A stretch of DNA of 64,000 nucleotides. Origin: Hymenopus coronatus. Taxonomy: Eukaryota; Arthropoda; Insecta; Mantodea; Hymenopodidae. The notes beneath the pieces were generated by a model. That model was not told where the DNA came from, ran no database searches, and saw only the letters and a list, made by a program, of their open reading frames with translations. This document shows, piece after piece, positions 37,607-50,569 of this stretch; positions within the stretch are counted from its first letter, which is position 1, and every line of letters begins with the position of its first letter. The position numbers and the translations under genes were made by a program. Where the stretch lies: NCBI GenBank assembly GCA_030762935.1, contig CM060887.1:16174501-16238500 (forward strand), in the 5' to 3' direction.

Positions 37607-38754
37607 ATGAAAACTAGTAGTTTCTTGCAGAGCTTGTAGTTGTCATGGCACCAAAAAAAACTTGCAGTGTATGGTTATTACTGCACTTATCTTAAATTGT
37701 TGACCAATGAAATGAATTAGTAGGTCCAGTTGGATGCTTGAATTTTGCTATTCTACTTCTTGGCTAATTTTTAGCAATGCAGTATATTGTTATATAGCAT
37801 TAATGCAAGCAACATAGTTAATGCTTAGATGCTGTTGCACTTGATTGTAAATGGAACAAAAAGAGCATATCCCATTTTTTAAATCCAAAAATGGAGGGTG
37901 GGAAATGGAAATTTGGATTGAAGTATTCTTTTCCAAAGGGTTGTTTTTCCCTTGCTTTAGTTTTCGTTGTAAATGTGTTCAGTTTGTTAAATTAATTTTT
38001 TAAAATATTTGTGAACTACAAATGAAAAAGAACAATGTCTAATATCTAGTTTTCGACAGTACAAAATTTTAAGTCCTATTTTTAAAATTATATTGGACAT
38101 ATATTAAATACTAAAATTCTTGATGTTATAGAAACGTATCGTACTTATCCAAATACAAGACAACCCTCCTTTTTTTAGAGCTTAATTTTGGAATTTAGCA
38201 TATGTAAATAAAAAAATGACATAAATTAATTTTTACACACAAATTTTGATGAAACTTAGAATCACAGCGGATAATGGTAGTTGGAATTTTTTATTCATTT
38301 AATGGCTGGGAGAGGGGAGGAGTAGAGCTTAATTTGAATTTGTGTAGAAATTCTTGTAATGAATGTGAGAGGGTAGAATGGAAATGTATTGCTTTGTTTA
38401 TGATAGGTGGTGTTTGCAATGGCAGTGAAACTGGAGTGACAAAGGATAAAATGTTCTATTTAGACAACATAATATAACACATTACTGTAAAACCTTTATT
38501 TTTGGAATTTGCTTGAAAATTTGTGTAATGGATGGAAGGGAGCAGGGAGAATGGAAACATACCTGATATGTCTGCTGTGAAGATATCTAAACCTCTTGTT
38601 TTACCATTGGTTAGATGCAACCACCAATGTGATAGGAAATCCTCTATTTTTATTTTAGTCTTTGAAAGAAATCTTTTTTCAGGTGAGAATGCTTCCAATC
38701 CTCTGTCCGTTAGCTTTTTTTTTTACAGAAAGAAATAAAAGGTTAAAAATCTTC
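37607..38754. other. No recognised feature
   Basis: Intron. Short frames at 38274-38738 are not supported. A T-run at 38716-38725 precedes the SINE-like element and may be its tail. Confidence 0.45.
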
Positions 38755-39262
38755 TGTACTCATGACCTTAGCAGTAATCTTTACCACTTCCCCCAGGCTT
38801 TGCCACTGCTGCATCTGTGAAATATAAAACCTGCATACTATCAGAAGACATTGCAAGAGCAAGGCAACTCCCTGCATTCTCAGATACATATTTTGGGGGG
38901 GGGGGGGGGAAACACCTGTATGTGTATAAATATGGTAGCTGGTAACCAGTGCTCCCATGTAGCTGACTTTGGGGTTTCCTCATTCCACTAAGCAATAACT
39001 GGACCCATTTGAGGTGGAGGCATCCAGTGGATGGTACCCACTACCTCTGATGTATGAGAGGTGGTGATGTATGAGAGGTCCTATAGGTTTTACTGTGGGC
39101 TTTGACCATATTGGGCCTTGGTAGTACTCCACATGAGCTAGTCAGAGATGGAGGCATGTATAGAGTAGGCTTAAAATCACCACCTCAGAACCAAGAATTG
39201 AACGACGGTACATAAGTATGAGAGCTGCAAATGAAACCACTATACAACCATGGCAACATTAT
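38755..39262 (-). repeat. tRNA-derived SINE-like element
   Basis: On the - strand a head GCCATGGTTGTATAGTGGTT (box A) and CGTTCAATTCTTGG (box B) lies at 39195-39262. A long body with TAAGCCTACTCTATACATGC and CAAGGCCCAATATGG follows. A C-run on that strand (G-run 38894-38908 on +) breaks the body. The element seems longer than usual, so the left limit is uncertain. Confidence 0.5.
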
Positions 39263-40469
39263 TGCAGTGCTATGATATAGAAAGACTCGATGTGGTGAGG
39301 CAGGTTTTGCGACGATTTGCAACCCCTGATTGCCTTGGGGATCTTGGAATAAATTAATATTTAGTTCTTTCAATTTGTACAACTAAATATTTTTTCTGAA
39401 CGGGTATGTTTCAAGCTGTGTCAGCTATGTCCTTTATTTCTGATATCAATTGGAAATATTTGTCCTATTATCAATGTTAATTATATATGGTTTTGATGAG
39501 ATGTCATTTTATTGAGATTTTTTTGCTGAATTCTGATTGTTGTGTAGGTTGAGCATGTTTCAAGAATCTCTCATCCTCAACCTTTTGCTGTCTCTGACAG
39601 CATAATCTAAATGTTATTATATTTATTGACAAACCAATTTGACCTTTTGTGTTACAAAGATGTACCTGTATTACATAATTTAATAACTGTTAATTGTATT
39701 ATGTATACTACCAGCTTGACAGCACAAGAAATATGCTGAACAGCTACAGCAAATTTCTGGAAAGTTTGGCATAACTACTTCTGGAGAATAAATATTTTTA
39801 GGGTAATTCCACTAAGAAAGTAATAGAATTGAATTGTCATAATTTAAAGCAGTATGGATGAACTGACATGGAGTGACCCTGTGATTTTGTTTATTAAAGA
39901 AGGTGTTGGTAAATGAAATTTGTGTAATAGCTTGAGTTACAATGCATTTTAAATACATTTAGTGCATGTAATGCTTTTTGTAAGTTAGTATAGCTCAGGA
40001 ATACAGACTTAATTCTTCCTGGGCTTAATTATTTAGAAACTACCTAAAAGATGAAAGCAAAACACAAACATGCTTATTTGAATCTAGTGACTATTTACAT
40101 AAACAAAATTCCAGCTACAATAGCATAATTGAATGCAAAATAAGCATTCAAATAAAGGAACATCTGTAGTAAATATATGCAAGTTTTGCCCAGAAAGGTT
40201 TAAAGTGCCTTAAATTGCTCGATAAAGCTAATTTTGCATACTCAAATTTGTGTGGTTCTAATTAATGGGCATGTTTCTGTTACTCAGAAGTTAGCCTAGT
40301 GGTTTCTGTATTAAATGGAAAAGACCTTTGAAAATAATTTTTATGCAGCTATTCTGTGTGGATTAAACTTAACCATAGTAATTTGGTTCACAAACAGAAC
40401 ATTTAAATTTGGCAATACATAATAAAGCTTTAAAATACTCCAAATGCAATATCTTTTATTGTTTTTTAG
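39263..40469. other. Intron remainder up to last acceptor
   Basis: AT-rich, no element recognised. The acceptor is GTTTTTTAG at 40469 with a good pyrimidine tract. Confidence 0.6.
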
Positions 40470-40525
40470 GTGAAACAGAGCAGAAAGAACAGCTGCAGGA
40501 TGTGGAGGATCAAGATGTATCATAA
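40470..40525 (+). CDS. 14-3-3epsilon: 14-3-3 epsilon, last coding exon (canonical tail)
   Basis: Completes the split Gly codon, then ETEQKEQLQDVEDQDVS and TAA at 40523-40525. The QDVEDQDVS ending is the conserved insect epsilon C-terminus, which confirms both the splice site and the paralogue. The exon continues into the 3' UTR. Confidence 0.97.
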
Positions 40526-42930
40526 CTTTGTGCCGTGCAACCATCGTAACAACGTAACGTCGTAACAACACCCACGTAACGTCGTCGTAAACAAGCAACG
40601 TAAAACTTAAAACATCTTGTTTTTTTTTCTGTGGCCGAAGCCGTTCGTGCAGCATCTACATAAACTGACGAGCGGATAATGGCTTAGTGAATATGGACAC
40701 AAACCACAACATAATTATTAAAAATGAGTAAATACTACAAATGTTCCATGGGGGGAGGTTTCCATAATATGACTGCTTGCTTGTTTGTTTGTGGCAAGTG
40801 GGGGGGGATCAATAAAGAATAATTTGGCCATATTTTATTGGATGACTACACTGTTTAAATTGCCCTTTTTCAGTCTTAACATTGCAGTTTATATTTTTCC
40901 CCCATTTTTTTTCTCTTTTGAATGGGTTATGTCATATGCCACTACAACAGTATTAACTACTTTTGTTTAGATTTTCAAGTGTGCATATTGCGTTTGAAAA
41001 GATATTCACAACACTGAGAGTGAGAACTACTCAGTTCACTTTCGTTTGGCACCTTTGCAGGTTTTTACATAATTCCTAGAAATCATTCCATTTATCTTGC
41101 AAGAGGTTAATAAATTTATTTATTTTTTTGTAATGTGTTATTGTGAAATATGTAAGCTAGTGATGACCTCCCTTCACTGTTTTAAGCATCTCCTGTTGTT
41201 AGAAATTACTGTGGGTTGAGTGTAATAATTTATTGGTACTTAAGAACCAGCCATGCTCTAGTTACTGGGAGTCTTTGAAATTTTGTAGTCATTAGTTAAA
41301 GCCTCCCCCTTGCCCTCCTTCACCCCCCACTTTTCAGCTCTTTTTTAGAGTTGGGACCTCAGCTTAATATTTTGTATTGCCTGACTCTTTGAAGTTATGC
41401 TATGCAAATTTCTTACCTGATAGCAATACCAAAAGCTGGAAAAAGCCCTTAATTTAAAGGTAACAATCATATCCTATTGCACAATATTTTTTCTAGGTTG
41501 AAGAAGGTTAAAAAGCATAAATTAAACCATGGATTTTCTTGTGCTGTAGGTTTTTCTGTGTGTGTGATATTTTGTTAACTGTTCCGAGAGAAGATAAGAG
41601 CCCATAGTTTCGTGGGTAATCTTAAGAGTTTTATGATAGGCTTAATATCAGGTTGTCACAACCAATATCAATTGAGTTGCTATTCCAAAATTTGAAGATC
41701 ATTTCCAAAGGTACTGTAGGACCTAATTAAGACTTTGTGTGAAAACAGTGTTACTTTTCAGATACTGTTTTGAGCATCAAGTTTATTCAAATTTCTTCTC
41801 TCGGTTCAGAAATTTTCAGACTGAATTTTTGAATTCTGAAGAAAGAAAAACTCCTGAGATATATCTGCGTACTACAGATGTCCTGCTTTCCCTACATGAC
41901 TGGCCACTGTTGTACGTGGCACAATTTGTTATATACATATAAACACAAATATATTTTCAAGTACGTTTTGGCATGCAGCTCTAAATTTTAAGTCTCCCAA
42001 TTTCAGTGTAAAAGGTAGTTGTAATTTCTTTCTTTCTTTTTTTTTTTTTTTTTTTTTCTTTCTTTTTTTTTTTTTTTAAAGTAGAAAGCATTTATACTTT
42101 CAGAACTCTTGTAAGCATATATTTCTGTGTTTTTTCTTCTTTTTAAGATGTCTGTATGACATTAAACTGTGTAAAATTTAACAAAATGTAAGGCTCTGAT
42201 TATGAAGTGCTATAAAAATCGGAAAGTCCCCCAACCCTTGGCTTTGAATTGATCACTTCACTACAAATCCATGTTTCTGGCCTGCTTCAATGAATGTGCT
42301 ACCAAACACTAACCAATTAATAAGTATTCTGAATATTGTGGAGGCGTGTACTATTGTAGACACAAGACAGAAAAAAAATCGACCTTTATGTAAGCTTGAA
42401 GAGTCTTATTCTTTAAATGAACCCAAACGTAAATGTATCAGACTTTTAAGCTTTTATCACAACTTATTTTCCTGAACTGAGTATTGGAACAAAATGTGTG
42501 CCATTTTAAATGACTGAAGCATAATCTTGATGTAGATAATTGCCTAAAAGTCTGTTACAGCTCAAATTTGAGTGTACTTAGTACTCGACCAATGCGCTCA
42601 AGTTATGTAGGGATGAGTTGGGAAGCAAGGTACTTAAGTAAATTTCTAATTGCAAAAGATATGTTTTTGGCATAAATTATTCCCTCTGGAGTTGCTATGT
42701 TTGAAGCTGTAATTAGCAGAAATGCTGCATAAAAAGGTTTTAATGCAAACATTTTGATGGCTTTATGGGATTGGTGCAGATGAAGCTCTATTAATGTAAA
42801 TTCATTGCAATGCTAAACTGAAAGTGCTAACAGATAAGCTGAGTCATATTGTGCATCACAACTATCGGTTTTCCGTTTCTGTATACATATGTATATACTC
42901 CTAAAATAGTGTACATTTGTAAATAAAACT
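40526..42930 (+). other. 14-3-3epsilon: 14-3-3 epsilon 3' UTR, extent uncertain
   Basis: Follows the stop codon and holds no other gene. It is U-rich with poly-pyrimidine stretches (42030-42080 in the + sense). Possible AATAAA signals lie at 40811-40816 and 42922-42927. Early and late cleavage sites are both possible. The end point is an inference. Confidence 0.45.
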
Positions 42931-44082
42931 TGGAAGCTTAGCTTTAGTTGAAAGGAAGTGGTAGGTTCTTCCATATGTGAAGGGTTATGTTTGCATTCCA
43001 ACCATGTGAACTTGACTAGAAGGGGGGTGAGTTGGTGACATTTATTGTTGCAGTAGCACTAATTAATATTTTAGCACAGTCTGAATCAGTGGTAGCCCAA
43101 AACACTGCAGAGAATACATAAACTTTTGCCCGACCCTGATTAAACACAGTAGCGTGCATTTTGGACATGCTCAACTAAATTTAAAGGCTCTTTAAATTTC
43201 TTGGTACAAAAATGAGGGACCTTGCTTGCCGACTTTGCTTTATTAATACTTGCAACACTTTTTTTTTTTAAACCAATATCAGTGGTTCTCCAAACTTAAC
43301 TGCATTGCCTTCAGTAAGAAATTCCTCCCTGCTAATAGATGCAAATAGCAAAGGAAGCTTAAATCATAGATGCAACGGTATAAATTGTAGCACAAAAAAC
43401 TAATATTTGTTACATTTCTGTTTCCTTGTGAGGGGAATTTACTGGTAAGCTACCAAAAACATTAATAAAATCAATGTAAAGAAAAATGCTGATTAAAGCA
43501 ATTCATGAACACTATTATCCTTTTTATATTATATGCTCCCATTTAATGTAGATCAGGCAAGATTGAATATCCCTTCCCCGAAAGAGAAGTATAAGCCTTT
43601 AATGATAAACAAAGGTTTTCCAATTATTTGGCTGTTACTGTCAGTGGTAATTGTTGAAGTAGGAATGAAGGAAAGAAACTAAATGTGCTTCAGCAATATG
43701 AATCATTCCTTTTTCCTAGCAATTTGTATAGATTCATAAGGAAAAAATGGATCTTGTTGGATAGCAGTATGTTTGACAAATATATGAACTCAAAATCTGA
43801 CAAAGTGTTTCTATTCTTAAGGGATTTGTTTATAATATACAGCTGAAACTTGAGTGTATTGATTCTATAATCAATAGTATGGCACATTGTTTTTATTTAT
43901 TTGTTTTTAAAATGGCAGTTATTTTTTGAATTCACAATTGTTGAATTGGTAGTTAGAAAAAATGTATTAAACGTTTTAGACATGTTGAGTTCCCCATCTT
44001 CAGTGTCTGGAGTATACACTTATGGGCGTATGGTTGGTTACCTTTCATGCCTGATTTGCACAGAGAATGTTTGCAGCAAATA
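42931..44082. other. No recognised feature
   Basis: AT-rich sequence downstream of the gene; no exon or element supported. Confidence 0.45.
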
Positions 44083-44224
44083 TTACTTTCTTTATGTACA
44101 ATAAGGGGAATTGCTGTATCTCACTCAAAAATTTGATATTGAGATTTCACCAGAAATGTTTTGAGCCCCCTATATATATGAACAAAAAGGCAAGTGTGTG
44201 CCAGAGAGAACTGATTTTTTTGTT

Positions 44225-44396
44225 AATGAGTTGTCAGTGTACCAGAATTTCATCCCGCAGGAGTACTTTTACATGCCAATAAATAGACATGGGGCTGTCA
44301 CTTATAAGCACACCATTGGTCTGGTCCAGGTTTGAACCCATGCTCTTGGGATCAACTGGCCAGAACCTAACCAACTGAGCCATGCAAACTGACAAC
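44225..44396 (-). repeat. tRNA-derived SINE inside family A
   Basis: On the - strand GCATGGCTCAGTTGGTTAGG (box A, 44369-44388 region) and GGGTTCAAACCTGGACCAG (box B, near 44322-44340) with tRNA spacing, followed by GTGTGCTTATAAGTGACAGC. The promoter boxes are well kept. Confidence 0.8.
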
Positions 44397-45258
44397 AGTA
44401 TAACTGAGTAAACAAAAAGTCAGTTAAATATTTAACTTGATATTTTAAGTTCTGCATTTGCAGGGATGCCAGAAGATTTACAAGAAAATCCTCCCTATCC
44501 CAAACTACCCTTTTCTTGGACATTTCTTTAAAGTACCCTTTGTTTGATATTTGTGAGAAATGGAATGTATATCTTGAATTTTCTGGGAAATGGCCTCTGA
44601 AGTAGTTTTCATACTGGATGACTTGCATAATTGGTAAACGGTAACATGTTGAGAAAATCTTGGCTACACAAAAAATGTTGATTTCCTTAAAGCACACACT
44701 GGTGTTAACCATTACCAAGATATTTATTTTTTTTCTACTTTGTCGCTTTAACTACTTGATCATATTGCATCAGACTTATCTAAACATCCCATTGGTAGAT
44801 GTTAAAATTGATACCCACACCACACCACTTTTGCTTTGTGCCAATCAGATTGCAGTGTACAGCTGGATTTCGAGTCCTCATCTATTTGTACCAGACTGTT
44901 CTAACTGGACTCATTTGAGCCAGAGTACATAGTGTACACAAAACTTGGAACAAAGAAGTTGACAATGTAGCCAATGTGTTATTGGGCAAAGCCACAATGC
45001 TTGCATCCTGCTACTTCATTTCCAACATTTGATTCAGATGTGATGATAGCATGCCCTCAGTGCTATGGAATATTGCAAGTAGCCCCTGTGGGATGAGTTA
45101 CTTGCTGCACTTTTAGCATCTACCCAAGCTGAAAGTCTGCTTTATACTAGTACCAGACTTATGTGGAACTTTGGGTTGTGGTTTTAATTATTCAATCCAG
45201 TTGATGTTCATAGGAATTTGGTAACACTGATGCTCAAATTATATGTGGTTTTAATTTG

Positions 45259-45389
45259 TTGAGTCAGTATTTTTAACACTGTTACTTACATTTTCATTAT
45301 GAGGGACCCATGAAGTAGCATAGGCTTCCAAAGCTAGTTCCTTGTAACGAAAATATAAGTGACTTAGTGTTAAAAATATTGACTCAAAT
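45259..45389. repeat. Fold-back element, ~42-bp arms
   Basis: Left arm GAGTCAGTATTTTTAACACT then TTACTTACATTTTC; right arm GAAAATATAAGTGACTTAGTG then TTAAAAATATTGACTC. The arms pair with few mismatches around a loop of ~45 nt containing GGCTTCCAAAGCTAG. Coding potential is nil. Confidence 0.75.
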
Positions 45390-45394
45390 GAATA

Positions 45395-45500
45395 CCACAT
45401 TCAATCCAGTGTTTGCCCTGGCAAATGAGGGGAAACCACAAATAAAGCTTGGTCAGATTGGTTGGCCCGTGGGATTTGAATCCAGGATCTTGTTAGTTTA
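45395..45500 (-). repeat. SINE fragment
   Basis: On the - strand GATCCTGGATTCAAATCCCACG is a strong box B-like element, followed by a short body. The box A half is missing or degraded. Confidence 0.5.
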
Positions 45501-45770
45501 AATTATCCACTACTTCTCAAATGGGAATTAAAATTTTTTTAGCCTGGTCATGAAAAGAGAATGGAATTTCAATTCCATCACATAAGACACTTGACTCTTA
45601 AAATACAGACTCATTATAGCCTATGCCATTCTCTTGTTCCCCTTGTATATATAAGCAATGTGTAGTAAAACTATTTCTGCTAATGTTTATCTTAATTAAC
45701 ATGAAGTAGATAGAAGAATGAGATTTTGTAAGAATAGCTTATTGCAGAATAGGTTCAGAGAGTAGTAAAA

Positions 45771-47680
45771 ATGTTTAGATGTTTTGAGCAAGATTGTTCA
45801 GAATATTATATGCTGCAGAAATATAATACGAGCAGGTCTGGCCTTGTGTACATGCATATAGAGAATAATATTATACGATACCTTTGGTTTTGCAAGTTTT
45901 CACAGAATTGTGAATGTTGAGCAGAGCAACATGGTGCTAATGTGAATTTCTGCAGTTTTAACATTGAATTGGAAGAAAATTGGAACTAATTGTTGTATAC
46001 AGTATACTCTCAATTTTCCAGGGTGATGTTAAGGCAGAAGCAGCACAAATTACACAATGTTCCTTTGGGGGGCGGGGTGTGCATGGATAATCTGCATATG
46101 AATAATTGGAGTATAGCACCCTGCACAGATCAGAAAATCGTAGGTGGCGCCGCTCCGTGTCATGTTTTGTACTTATTAGGATGATAGAAGTGGAAGCCAT
46201 GTGCGATGTAGGTATTATTTGTGGTTTTCTGCCTATAAAGTGCATACATTTGAGTGAAAATGCTGTTTCAAAAGGTCAAAATCCTTTTGTACACATTTGG
46301 AAATATACTGGGAACATATGCTGAACTGTGGGGATGTTCCGAACCTTTTATTTCCGATGAAGTGAATGTTGCAAATTTTTGTTGCAGGCTTTGATTCTCA
46401 TAATGAGCCCTCAGGACTGAAAATAAAATATAATGCATGAATAGTAATACGCACACAATATGTACATAAATATTAATAATAAAAATAAGTCAATAATTCA
46501 GACATATTCCCATAATATGTTGTTTAATCTAATACAGTATTTAGTTTCTATTTATTAACCTCAAACGTTAGCATTAATTTCTAAACAACATTATCCATGC
46601 TGCAGTTAATTTTTAAGCATATGTTACTGCTTTGAGGTACAATATAAAATTAATGTACAGCTTGAATCCAAGATTTCATCTTTGCGCTCCAGTTTTCCGC
46701 ATGGGAAAAGAATAAAAGTCAATAGCTGGCGAAAAATTCTTGTAGGTATTATTACATCCTACAACACAGCAGTTATTGTTCCATTTCCGCCTTCTTGTAG
46801 TGTTTACATTTTCAGGAGATTTGATACTTGACACCATAGCATATGCTAATATGTGTCTATTATCCTCTTGTTAGTCACCAAACTTGCCGCCAGAGAAGCA
46901 TTCACAGTGCGTATACTGTACCATTACATTCATTATTTGGCATAATTCATAACTATTAATTTAATATTCACTTGGTGTTACTAGTAGACAGAAGCAAACT
47001 GTTTAAAACCATTTACCTTTATTCCCTCTTTGGGAACTTAACTGATAATTTCAAACTAAATAGCAATGCTACATTGGGGAAGACTTGTTAGAATGTTCAA
47101 CTTGGTCTGTTGACTCGTCTCTTCAAAATTCAACCTACTTTTGCGTCACTGTGTCTTAAAACAGATTTGAAGATAGGTTGTTTGAGGCATAAGTCTTGTA
47201 AGGAATACAAAATAATGGCAACTGGAAAGGAATTGTGACTTCTTTTTGCAAGAAATAATGAAAGGTAAACCAAATAAAACAAACTATTTGCACACAGTTA
47301 TGGTTGCTGGTACAAGTTAACCATTGTGTAAATTGAGCTCTTGTACGTATATATTAAGGAAACATTATAACAGAGCTTATGTACAATGTTTTGAAAGGTG
47401 CTCCAAGTCATAATGGACTTGTTTCAATATGCAATATCTGGTAACGAGTTCCCTGAGAGATCATGTAGTCACAGTCTACTTTTGGACAAAATACCTTTTA
47501 GAATATTGTGAATAAGCTTAATAGATTTCCCTGCATTTTTGCCAAGTGTTTTAGAGGTTTTCTTTAAACGTTTTCAAAGTATTAACCCATTTTAGAAGTG
47601 CCGTTATAGCCTGAGTATTAATTTTCCAACAAAAACTGTTTGAAAATGTTTCCTCTAATATTGCCCATAAAAACATGAAA
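45771..47680. other. Possible pogo/Tigger-type end at 46000; otherwise nothing
   Basis: TA then CAGTATACTCTCAATTTTCC at 45998-46019 looks like the terminal repeat of a pogo/Tigger-class transposon. I did not find the matching right end, so only the end is suggested. The rest shows no exon. Confidence 0.35.
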
Positions 47681-48473
47681 ATCTAATGTGTTCCATTCAC
47701 ATGATTTTCTCAACATCTCTGTAACAAATTATTCTTAAAAAAAAGTTATTCTTCTATCTGCTTCATGCTAATTAGGATAAACAGCAAAAATGTCTTGCGA
47801 GTAGAAGGGAAATAATGGATAGTCGAATCTTTTATAAGTTGGTTGCCATGTTAACAAAATCCATTATTTTGTATTGCCAGGAGTTGACAAATTCCTGTAT
47901 GTGAAAAGTTAAGTATTTTAAAACTGAAACCAATAACGAATATCTCGAAAATGGTCAACTCTGCAACAGCAAAAAAATGTATGACAAATTATATGTATCG
48001 AGATATACATATTTTGTATAGTAAACTTTTGTCTATCTCTTAGGTTTACTAGTTGTGCAAAATCCAACAAATTTCATCCATAATAAAGAGGTTTTCAGAG
48101 GCTATTCCCAGAAATTCAAGATGTTTTATTTGTTGTGTAAATAACTTTAATGTATGATACTTTAATCAAAATTGTTACAGCCACTTTTTAGAAAATTTTT
48201 CCACGTAAAGGGTAGTTTGGGGTGGGGGGATTTCCTTCAAAATCTGTCACATTCTTGGAAGATACTAAACTTATACAAAGTTTAGTACTTCACAAATTTT
48301 TCATTTGAATTATCATGTTTGCGGGGTCACGCATACACCTTTTTCTAAAAATGTTTTATTTGGATACAGGGGGGGGGGGTCCTAAAACGTCTTATTTATG
48401 GTAAACTGCGGTATCTTAATTTATGGGTGGAATACCTTCCCTATTCACCATGTGGTACATGTAGAGAAAGTAA
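47681..48473 (-). repeat. Family A repeat copy, reverse orientation
   Basis: Reads from AAATCTAATGTGTTCCATTC to GTAGAGAAAGTAAAGAG on the + strand. It carries GGTAGTTTGGGGTGGGGGG and a G-run at 48370-48379. Confidence 0.88.
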
Positions 48474-49362
48474 AGAGAGAAGAAAATTGTTTTAACCCTG
48501 TTCATATGATTGAAAACTGTTATCCTTTTAATAACATGAAGTAGCCACAGTTAAGTTTCTTTTAATATTCTAAAGAATGGAGAATGAAAGGAACTATGTT
48601 ATGTAATTAGTGTATATGTAGATCTCTCTTGTTTTCTATGAAATGAACAGCTACCATTTGGTTCACAGACAAGCAGTTGAAGCACCAGTGGGCCAGATAT
48701 GCCACTAACAAAAGCAGACTTGTCTTATTTATAAATGTGGAATACTTGGTCATTGTTTTCATTGTCCCATCATAAAACCAATCAGGTTGCAAAAGTGAAA
48801 TAAGCCGCTTTATAGTATGCAGCTTATTTTGAAGTTTAGAGAGCAGAGTAATAGTTCAGTTCATCATTAAAAAATGGGGAGCATGGGTCACCTTTGCTCT
48901 TTAGTTGGTTTTGTTTACATGTTAGAAAGCAATTTATACATTCCCACCCCACCCCATCCCTCCCAAAAAAAAAGAAAACTTTCTTTGAATGCTCATAGTT
49001 TTGAGAACCACTGATAACTGAATAACAGTAAACATTCAAAGAAAAGACAAAGTTGGGAAAGCACCACACACACACATTAGCACAAATCTGTTTTCAGTTG
49101 CAGATTTACTTGAGAGTGGATCAGAATTTTCAGGACCTAACTAAAGGGTGAAGAAGTTAATGAATGGTTATCTAAAACGCAAATAAAGATGGTTAATGAT
49201 GAAATTTAGTTAGAATACAAAAACAGTTGCATGATCCTTCTTGCAACAGTTCAGTTGCATTTAATTTTGCCTGGAGTAACTCACAAGAAGCGGAAGGTGT
49301 AATTGGATGGTATAGAATAGAATTCAGATAAGAATAGAACTTTTATGAAAAGTAGCAATTTA
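48474..49362. other. No recognised feature
   Basis: AT-rich. A short (CA)n lies at 49067-49077. Confidence 0.45.
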
Positions 49363-49530
49363 TGCTCTGATTGGTTGAAATGTATTGGCTGAGGAAGCTC
49401 AGTGGGTGGTATAAATAAAACATTGAGCAGGTTAAGAATCCACCATCGTAGCTTCTAGATTCAATAAATTGAGATTTCCTCTGCACTAAGCAACTATATT
49501 CCAGATGAGTAAACAACTATTATTCTGACA
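49363..49530 (+). promoter_or_regulatory. Promoter-like cluster (CCAAT-type and TATA)
   Basis: Two inverted CCAAT boxes (CTGATTGG at 49367 and TATTGGCTGAGG at 49383) precede GGTATAAATA at 49409-49418. AATAAA words follow 3' of it (49463). This arrangement could be the U3/R part of a solo LTR or a host promoter. I found no open frame downstream and no clean target duplication. Confidence 0.3.
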
Positions 49531-50021
49531 TGTATTAAGATATAAATCTTTGCTGTCTTATGTAAGGCAATTTTTTCAAATTATGTTGAGAATACTCATT
49601 CGGAAAACTAATACAGATGTAGATTAAATTGCAGAATAAAACATTAGCAAATTAATTGCAAGTTGCAATTTACCCAGCTTACAAATGGCAATGTTTAACC
49701 CATGTCCAAATTTTTAAAAGGCATGTAAGAGCCATTTCATGCATCAGTTTGAATACCAAAAGTAGATTAATTGCACTTGTCAAGTTTGTTATATTGATCT
49801 CTTCTGCACTGAATGATTAAATCTCTTTGAAGACCAAAAAAAAATAATTAATTCCCAGACTTCTTAGAGAGTTGTGAATTAAACCTCTACAGGGAAACAC
49901 AAGGTTTGATGCAATGAAAGTTAAATTTGTAGTCTTGTATTACAGTGCAAACCCAGTTAACTGGAGGAGGGGTTTGGATTACATTTTTGGATAAGCCATG
50001 TTATGTTCTTGCAATTAGTTT

Positions 50022-50208
50022 TTATTTATTTGACAAGTCTATTAATTACACTAAATAACACTTATTTGGGTTTTTTCCAGAACATGTTTCGAAGGACTCG
50101 TTTCCTTCGACATCGACTTGAAAATGAAGGTAAGTAGGCCTTCGAAACATGCTCCAAAAAAAATCTCAAGTGTTGTTTAGTGCAGTTAATTGACTCGTCA
50201 AATAAATG
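50022..50208. mobile_element. Fold-back element with hammerhead-like core
   Basis: Arms of about 70 bp are inverted copies (ATTTGACAAGTCTATTAATT ... AATTGACTCGTCAAAT). The loop side holds TGAAGG, a short loop, then CCTTCGAAACATG at 50125-50150 on the + strand. The - strand has a related CGAAGGA/TCCTTCG hairpin at 50088-50110. TTCGAAAC with an adjoining AGG/CCT stem resembles the half-core of hammerhead ribozymes known from Penelope-like terminal repeats. The CTGATGA half is not intact. Confidence 0.5.
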
Positions 50209-50394
50209 AATGACAACACTGTTTACAAACTTCCAAATTGTGTGAAAAATGTTAGGTTTGTTTCTTGCTGTATCACAATATGAAGTTTTTCCATTTGTAC
50301 TTTGGCCAACATAAGTAAAAAATGTTTGGGTATTTAAATCAAACTTAAGAAAAACTTGTCATTACCACTTAAAGCAGTGGCCAAAAGATTAACT

Positions 50395-50462
50395 TGCAAC
50401 TTCTCAAAGTAATCTCCATTAAAATGAATACACTTTTGCATCCATCAAACTACATTGAAAAT
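50395..50462 (-). pseudogene. mariner transposase C-terminus, split by the Penelope-like insertion
   Basis: The - strand frame reads WMQKCIHFNGDYFEKL, the standard C-terminus of many mariner transposases. The upstream side of the same gene appears at 52530-52760 across the Penelope-like insertion, which has duplicated ACATTGAAAAT at both junctions. Confidence 0.7.
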
Positions 50463-50569
50463 TAAATTAAATAACTCAGAAGTTTGAGACAAGTGAAGTT
50501 TTAATCAATGTGATGGTTGGAAATGAGTCGGAATAGTAACTCACCTCACTTATGTTCAAAACATATGTT

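Larger units (their letters stand above)
44083..45770 (+). repeat. Family A repeat copy, broken by insertions
   Basis: Pieces in order: TTACTTTCTTTATGTAC at 44085 with GAGATTTCACCAGAAAT; then 44397-44750 (CCCTATCCCAAACTACCC, GAATTTTCTGGGAAATGGCC); then the right end at 45610-45770 (CTATTTCTGCTAATG, CATGAAGTAGATAGAAGAAT). Between them lie SINE pieces and a fold-back. The exact tip is lost. Confidence 0.6.
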
